Positions 20,457 through 25,829 of a stretch of 25,829 bases of DNA are shown here, in pieces. The translations under genes were made by a program, and so were the position numbers. The stretch comes from Irineochytrium annulatum (taxonomy: Eukaryota > Chytridiomycota > Chytridiomycetes > Chytridiales > Chytridiaceae), in contig JADGJL010000307.1 of NCBI GenBank assembly GCA_027600665.1, forward strand, positions 1 through 25,829. The letters are read 5' to 3'. A model generated the notes under the pieces. It made no database searches and was not told the DNA's origin. It worked only from the letters and a program-made list of their open reading frames with translations. Numbering within the stretch: position 1 is the first letter of the stretch; the number at the start of each line of letters is the position of its first letter.

Positions 20457-22647
20457 TTATTCGTCCAGATCCAACGGCTTCGGCGGCGGAGCGCTCTTGA
20501 GGCTCTGGTCGAGCACGTCCTTCAGGCCCGTCTTAAACCGCTTTGAGCAAACCACCGTGTAGATCATCGACACCAGCTGGGCCAGGAGCGACATGGAGCC
20601 AAAGAAGTAAAGCGGGTTCTGAATGCCCGTGTACAGGTTGTCTTGATCTGCCTCGTTGGCCGTACTGGTGTAGCATTGGTATATGTAGTATCCCACGTAT
20701 CCCGCCAATCCGAAGTTGCCGACGAAGCAGTAGAAGAGCAAGAGCTTGCGCTCAAGCCGGGCGCCGTAGTATCCCGACACGAAGGTGCCGGCGAGCCATG
20801 GGATGCCGACGGCGCACGTTACTCCGATGATTTTGTGGGCCGTGCTCGGGTCACTAGGAGTGGCGAGGACGAGGATGAAGGTTGTGAACATGGAGATGAA
20901 GAAGACCTGGTACTTGTTCATGAGGAGGAAAACGTGGAAGTTGAAGAAGCCTGTAAATCCGCGAATTTAATTTTTCGCAAAATCAGCAGCAGAACCAAAA
21001 AAACACATACCTCTCTCGAGCTCGATATTCCCTCCAATTCTCCTGTAGATACGCCAGCCAAACTCCCTAAACAGCTGCCACGCCATGAACGCTATCAACA
21101 AAAACCAAAGCAACGCAAGTCCGACAAGGCCGGCCTCAACACCCGAAAACGTCTTGCTTTCCTTGACAGTGTCAAGGCCCAGGGATGCGGCTTGGGCGTT
21201 GTTAAAAGTTTTCGCCGTTTGCGTAATCTGAATGATCGTGTAGAAGAGGATTCCAAACGAATAGATCACGACTGCCAAGGTTTGGATGATGTTGAATTGG
21301 CTGGTCATGGGGTTTCGTGTGAGCTAAAATGAAGAATATATAATGACAGAACGTACAGCAGAGCGTCCCAAGCGACAAAGAGACCGAACAGGATGGCGCA
21401 GACGAAGGCCGAGTGATACATAATACCGGCTCTGAACTCGCGCTGGAACTTCATGTCGAAAGCATAGCTGTCGGCTTTCTCGCTTTGTTTAAATCTCAAA
21501 TACGCCGGCCACTCCTGCGAAATCAGGTAGGCTTCCATACCCAACTATTACGAGACGAATAAAAGCTTACGATGAGCAAACGGACCGAACAAGCAAAAAC
21601 GGAAAGGAAATGGGCGTTGCAAAAAGAACTCACCGCAGCAGCGCTATAAATCAGCATCGCCACCAGGGTCCTCCTACTCCACTCGACCTTGCTGTCCTTC
21701 TCCGGCATCGGCCAGATCTTCTGGAAGAACGTCTTATTCTTCCCAACAAACGCCGAGTGCTGCGTCCCGTAGCCCTGCTGGCCCCTGAAATCTCCCGGTC
21801 CCTTATACTCGCCGCTGTTGTCGCTGCGGGGTGGCGGCGGTGGATGTGACGCCATCGACCGTGGCGGGATCACGGCGCCGCCGGCGCCCGTAAGCGGACC
21901 AACGAGCATCGGCCGTTGGTCGGCCGAAAGCCGGCCCGTGGGGACCTGCTGCTGCTGCTGTGCGTATGCCGTGTTTAGGTACTGCTGCTGCGAGTACCGC
22001 GGGTTCACCGGGGAGGGAGCCTTGAGCGGCGGTTGCGCCGAGGGGGGCTGCCGGTATTGCTGCTGTTGTTGCGGCGGGGCAGCGAAGTTGGGGGCATTTG
22101 GGCCGACCTGCGGCGGCGCGGCCGCGAAGTTGTGGCCGACGGGGGGAGCGGCGTTGTTGGGAGGCAGCGATTGGGGTTTCGGGGAGTAATTCGGATACTG
22201 ATGATGGTTTGGGGAAGCGGCCCGATTCGGCGGAGGCACGTTGCCGAAAGCGTGAGCCTGCGGCTGCTGAGGTTGCTGGCCATACGCCGGCCTCGGCTGT
22301 CCGTAGCCACCAGGTTGCGGCTGCTGTTGGTATTGTTGCGGCTGCTGGGGTCTAGGCGCGTACTGCGGCTGCTGCGGCTGCTGAGGGTTCTGAGGATATC
22401 TTACTGGTTGCGGGGAGACGGCGCGGGGTTGCTGCGGGTACTGCTGTTGCTGAGGGTATTGCTGTTGTGGGGGGTTGCCGTAGTAGGGCTGCACGGGCCG
22501 ATACTGCTGCTGCTGCTGGGGCAGCGGTCCCCCCTGAAATTGTGGGGCGGGCCTCGCGAAGTAAGCATTATTCGGGTTAGGCTGCTGTTGATACGGTTGC
22601 TGATAGGGCTGTCCGCCAGCACCGTACTGTGGCTGCTGGTAGCTCAT
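20457..22647 (-). CDS. Gln/Pro-rich multi-pass membrane protein (UPF0658 Golgi-type)
   Basis: Exons on the minus strand are 22647-21634, 21544-21357, 21300-21011 and 20950-20457, totalling 1986 nt (661 aa). Residues 1 to about 270 are low-complexity Gln/Pro/Tyr, with runs such as PQQQQQY and YPQQQQYPQQ, and should be disordered and cytosolic. After a basic stretch (KVEWSRR) come about seven hydrophobic segments. They include TLVAMLIYSAAALGMEAYLI, SAFVCAILFGLFVAW, TLAVVIYSFGILFYTII, VGLALLWFLLIAFMAW, VFFISMFTTFILVLA, IGVTCAVGIPWLAGTFV, LLLFYCFVGNFGLAGYVGYY and YFFGSMSLLAQLVSMIYTVV. The membrane part resembles the fungal UPF0658 family, annotated in fission yeast as Golgi membrane proteins. This is a recollection of the overall pattern, not an alignment. 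Molecular function is unknown. The acceptor of the second intron was placed at 21301 because the nearer TAG acceptor would introduce a stop. Confidence 0.82.
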
Positions 22648-23322
22648 CTCTGCAGCCTACTGCAAATTGTGGGCTACTGACGCTAAGAAACAACAACAGA
22701 TGTTAGATCCAAAAACCAGTCGCATTGCAGTTCACAATGATGATCAAAGTCGAGCCCCGTAGTATCCCTTTCCTTGGCCTCCTCCTTCCCGTCAATTGGC
22801 TCAACCAACTCTAACCCCAAGCAAGCAAGTCTCCGCCCATGCCATGCTCCCCAGACGCCGCCGATACGCATGTGAAGAAAGCCCAGGATCCGACCGCTCT
22901 TAAGCTGTAGGCGTCATCATTCGACCGGCGAAGAGGCGATCAGTGGTCCTCGCAGCCAGTGCTGATGCCAAGATCGTTTCTGTCTGCCAAAGCCGCCCCG
23001 TCCAGCCAGCCGGAGTTCATAACGTCCAGCTAGCCTGTGATCCTGAGAGATCGTGGTCAGCATGGTACCAACCTGATCGTCGGTATGCGGAGAGGATGGA
23101 CAGCGACGACCTTCCAGCGATAATGCTAAAAAGTGGCGGTACCTGGGGGCGGGGGACAAGGAGCCATGGCGGTCAGTCGTCCGTTTCATGGTTGGTAACT
23201 TTTCATATATTCACTTCACGAGCCAATCTTGGCATTAACTCGCTCTCAACATCTGCAAGCTTTTGGTCGCCATCTTACTTCAATACAACTACATTTACAT
23301 TTCTACACAGCGTTTCTGCAAG
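22648..23322. other. Intergenic region between RFC4 and the membrane protein gene
   Basis: Promoter side of the minus-strand Gln/Pro-rich membrane protein and 3' flank of RFC4. Open frames on both strands (for example plus 22943-23326) overlap each other and the RFC4 end, and have no recognisable motif. I see no RNA gene or repeat. Confidence 0.45.
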
Positions 23323-24625
23323 CTAGAGCCGCTTGTCCTCTTCCGACATCGACAGCATGCACAACCGCGCCGCCAACGCGGTGATTTGCAGGACAGACTG
23401 AACGCCGTCCAGCATCCTCATATGTGTCGTGCCAATCTCCTACAAATTAAACTAGCTTAGCCTATTGAGACTACAAGCATGGCTCCTACCTTAATAAACT
23501 CGAGCTTCACCCACTCCTGCATCTCATGCGACTTCGTCACTCGAAACAGCGTCCCAACAATGTCCGTCCCGCTGTAACCGCTCGCCCAGAGCTGCTCCAG
23601 CCTCGTCGCCGCCCCATCACAATCCGCCTTTAAACACAAATCCAGCGCCTCCGCGATCAACACCGGATGCGGCTGATCGCAAACCTTGAACACGCTGTCC
23701 TGCGTGACGAGCCCGAAGCCGGCGTGCGTGGACTGGAGGTTGTTGATGGCCTGTCTCATGTCACCCTCGGCAGTGAACATGATCGCCTGGAGGCCCTCCG
23801 GGACGTAGTCGACCTTCTCGAACTCGCATATCTCCGTCAGCCGCTTGAGGAGCTGGATGTCGGTCAGCTTGGAGTAACGGAGAATGGCGCAGCGGGACTG
23901 GATGGGCTCGATGATCTTGCTGGAGAGGTTGCAGGCGAGGGCGAAGCGCGTCGTGTTGGAGTAGATCTCCATCGTCCGCCGGAGGGCTTGTTGGGCGCCG
24001 GGTGTCATACTGGAAAGTTTGTGAGTGAGGAGGAAAGGTCGCCATTATGAACCTGTCGGCCTCGTCAAGAATAATGATCTTGTGCCTCCCTTCCCCAAGC
24101 GTCACTTTCTTTTGCGCAAACATTTTGATACGGTTCCGAACGACATCGATACCTCTGTCCATTCACTTTTCAGATAACCGCCACAGGCAAAACAAGTGCA
24201 CCTGTCATCCGACGCATTCAGCTCCAACACCGCCTCCTTATAGTTTGAACCCAGCAGCTCATGAGCCAGGCACAGGATACTTGTTGTCTTCCCGATGCCC
24301 GGTGGTCCCTAATAACAAGGTGTCCACTCAGTCGGACACGACTCAAGAATGTCGCTGCCATACCGAGATGATGATGTTTGGCATGTTCCCCTCCAGCGCA
24401 ATCCTTTTCAGCCTGAGCACGGTCTCCTCGTTGCCGACAATGTCCTTCAGTACATGCGGCCGGTACTTTTCGACCCTGCCCGCCCAGAAGTTCTCTATCA
24501 GCGCGGCTCGGTTACTGCAGGCAACACGCCCCGACATACCAGGGCAAAGAGTACACGTCCTGGTTCCCCTTGTACTGCGAGTCCGCCTGCGCCGGCGGGT
24601 CCACCTCCATCGTGTCGGTTGTCAT
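23323..24625 (-). CDS. RFC4: Replication factor C small subunit (yeast Rfc4 / human RFC2)
   Basis: AAA+ subunit of the five-subunit clamp loader that places PCNA on DNA at primer-template junctions in the nucleus. Minus-strand exons 24625-24540, 24475-24364, 24308-24202, 24154-24053, 24009-23490 and 23439-23323 sum to 1044 nt (347 aa), close to the family length. Motifs are SLPWVEKYRP at the N-terminus, VGNEETV, Walker [11 protein letters not shown] (about residue 67), [14 protein letters not shown], Walker [10 protein letters not shown] (about 129), the sensor/arginine-finger SRC box (IIEPIQSRC), [12 protein letters not shown] and the C-terminal collar helix part [17 protein letters not shown]. 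Human RFC2 and yeast Rfc4 share this exact motif wording (for example [18 protein letters not shown] and TRFALACN), which separates it from the other small subunits. It is divergently transcribed from TAF9 with 45 bp between the two ATGs. Confidence 0.95.
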
Positions 24626-24670
24626 GATTCTATTCCAGTGGCTGAGAATCGGAGTGCCGTCTTTTTCTCC
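24626..24670. promoter_or_regulatory. 45-bp divergent promoter/leader region between RFC4 and TAF9
   Basis: Only 45 bp separate the ATG of RFC4 (minus, 24625) and the ATG of TAF9 (plus, 24671). No TATA box is visible. Core promoter elements or leaders must overlap the neighbouring gene or each other, unless one of the ATGs is not the true start. Confidence 0.55.
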
Positions 24671-25540
24671 ATGACAACCCAACCAGCTGGAGCGGGATCT
24701 GGCTCAACGGCGGCCCCAGCCTCGTCGGCCCAGCAGCTGCCGAGCTCGGCCCTATCGGCACCGCTCGGCCATCACCAAGAACCGCTTAGTCTGCCGAGGG
24801 ACGCAAAGCTGATATCGCTGATTCTTCAAACGATGGACATTCAGGATTATGACCCGCGCGTCCTCCCGCAGCTGCTGGAGTTTATGCATCGTGAGTCCTT
24901 TAACCTTGTTTAAACTGCTGCCGATTTTAACGCAATCTTTAGGATACATCCTCGACGTCCTTGCCGACTCGCAACTGTTTGCCGAGCACGCCGGACGGAC
25001 CGAGGTGGAGGTGGACGACGTACGGCTGGCCGTCGAGGGGAAGGTCGCGCACTCGTTCACGAGCGTGCCGTCGAGGGAGGTTGTAGAGGAGGTCGCGGCG
25101 GCGCGGAACGCGACACCGCTGCCGCTGATGCAGGAGAAGTTCGGGATCAGGCTGCCGCCGGAACGGAATTGCCTCACGGGGACTAACTTTAACATCGTGC
25201 CACAGGTTTGTACTTTGCATGTCCTGGTGATGCTAACTGGCATTGTGATCAGCGGGCAAAGGCCGCAGAACCAGCGCCGTCTTCTTCATCACAACCGCTA
25301 GCAGGCCGATCCAGTGGTGGGACGCCGGCGTGGATGCAATCACAACACCCCTCAAATCATGCGTCGTTGCGACCTCCAACGGCGGCGTCTGCCATGCCAA
25401 CGGCACCGTACACGATCCAACCGATCATTCCGCAGGGGTTGGCGCCGGCGCCGCCGCCTTTGATGATGGGGAGCGTACCGAACCGGGGAGCACAGCAATC
25501 CGCTGCTGAGGATGATTATGATGACATGGATGAAGATTGA
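24671..25540 (+). CDS. TAF9: TBP-associated factor 9 (TFIID/SAGA subunit)
   Basis: Histone-fold protein that pairs with TAF6 in TFIID and is also a core subunit of SAGA; it acts in RNA polymerase II initiation in the nucleus. Exons 24671-24890, 24943-25205 and 25253-25540 sum to 771 nt (256 aa). A Ala/Ser/Gln/Pro-rich N-terminus is followed by the histone fold at about residues 40-105. It reads LPRDAKLISLILQTMDIQDY, then PRVLPQLLEFMHRY, AEHAGRTEVEVDDVRLAV. Next comes the conserved region beginning REVVEEVAAARNATPLP and NFNIVP that is typical of TAF9. The C-terminal third is Ser/Pro/Gln-rich with an acidic end (EDDYDDMDED). Both introns (52 and 47 nt) have TTTAAC- or GCTAAC-like branch points. 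The ATG at 24671 is the first in the frame that gives a sensible leader. The open frame extends further upstream, but across RFC4 coding sequence. Confidence 0.94.
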
Positions 25541-25829
25541 GCTGTTGGAGGGTATCGGGCGTGTATTGGTTAAGCAAAGGGTATTTGTTCGGCTGCCGAA
25601 TTGGCTGAAAGGCGCATCAGTGCAAGTGTGTAAGGCCTCAAAGCATAAGCCATATTTGTATTTAATAATTATCGAGATACACATTCATTATGTCGAGTTT
25701 AATGCTGACAATTCGTAACTGTAGAATGAACGGAGCAAAAGTTGTATTTTGTGGACTGCAATTATGCAACACGCTTGCCTTACATTGCTCGAGGAAACCA
25801 TGGGGCCTGGCTGCTTTATAACCATACTT
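25541..25829. other. 3' flank of TAF9, no gene seen
   Basis: AT-rich downstream sequence containing the presumed TAF9 3' UTR. No open frame or RNA gene that I can support before the window ends. Confidence 0.45.

Noticed and set aside
22033..22680. Leu/Arg-rich plus-strand open frame of 215 residues
   Set aside because: It is the reverse reading of the CAG/CAA-rich Gln/Pro exon, which yields CTG leucine codons on the other strand.
24047..24670. Longer N-terminus for TAF9, since the frame is open upstream
   Set aside because: The upstream frame is antisense to RFC4 exons and introns, and TAF9 proteins start shortly before the histone fold.
1..25829. CRISPR arrays, rRNA, tRNA, viral or phage genes
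   Set aside because: No regularly spaced repeats, no cloverleaf-like sequence that I could support, and no viral hallmark genes were seen. All the clear genes are spliced eukaryotic genes.

Overview
The window looks like nuclear DNA from a fungus. Protein-coding genes are split by many very short introns (about 37-64 nt in most cases, GT-AG, with CTAAC/CTGAC-like branch points just upstream of the acceptor). The recognisable genes are fungal housekeeping genes: glycogen debranching enzyme, a synaptojanin-type phosphatase, the RFC4 clamp-loader subunit and TAF9. I cannot place the organism to phylum from this sequence alone. Exon models were built by hand, joining conserved motifs across introns. 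The debranching enzyme, synaptojanin, 2OG oxygenase, Golgi-type membrane protein, RFC4 and TAF9 models each sum to a multiple of three.

Left part (1-4200): the 3' end of an unknown Gly-rich gene (1-338), then a remarkable locus at 757-3560. In one direction, and joined by phase-compatible introns, it encodes a C2H2 zinc finger, a basic linker, a USP-type (C19) deubiquitinase domain and a Ulp1-type (C48) SUMO protease domain. All catalytic boxes of both proteases are readable. Near the USP Cys box there is a premature stop or frameshift (about 1652), and there is another frameshift at about 1828, so the gene is either decaying or carries sequence errors. This is the most unusual thing in the window.

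Middle (4150-15030): a TATA box, a 17-exon glycogen debranching enzyme (4202-10305) with all GH13 and GH133 catalytic motifs, and its candidate poly(A) signal. Next comes a decayed gene fragment on the minus strand (about 10815-11010). It is followed by a 19-exon synaptojanin-like protein with Sac1 and inositol-5-phosphatase domains (11067-15029), which contains a 6-nt micro-exon.

Right part (15030-25829): a poorly resolved minus-strand gene whose stop overlaps the synaptojanin stop, then a 2OG-Fe(II) dioxygenase with a probable GC-AG intron (15969-17613). A pseudogene (about 17860-18385, minus) and an intact paralogue (19024-19672 or further, minus) belong to the same GPI-anchor-like family as the fragment at 10.8 kb. 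A Gln/Pro-rich multi-pass membrane protein follows (20457-22647, minus). The window ends with the divergent pair RFC4 (23323-24625, minus) and TAF9 (24671-25540, plus), whose start codons are only 45 bp apart.

Functionally these genes do not form one pathway. They are independent housekeeping genes (glycogen breakdown, phosphoinositide turnover, DNA replication, transcription) interspersed with lineage-specific or decaying accessory genes.
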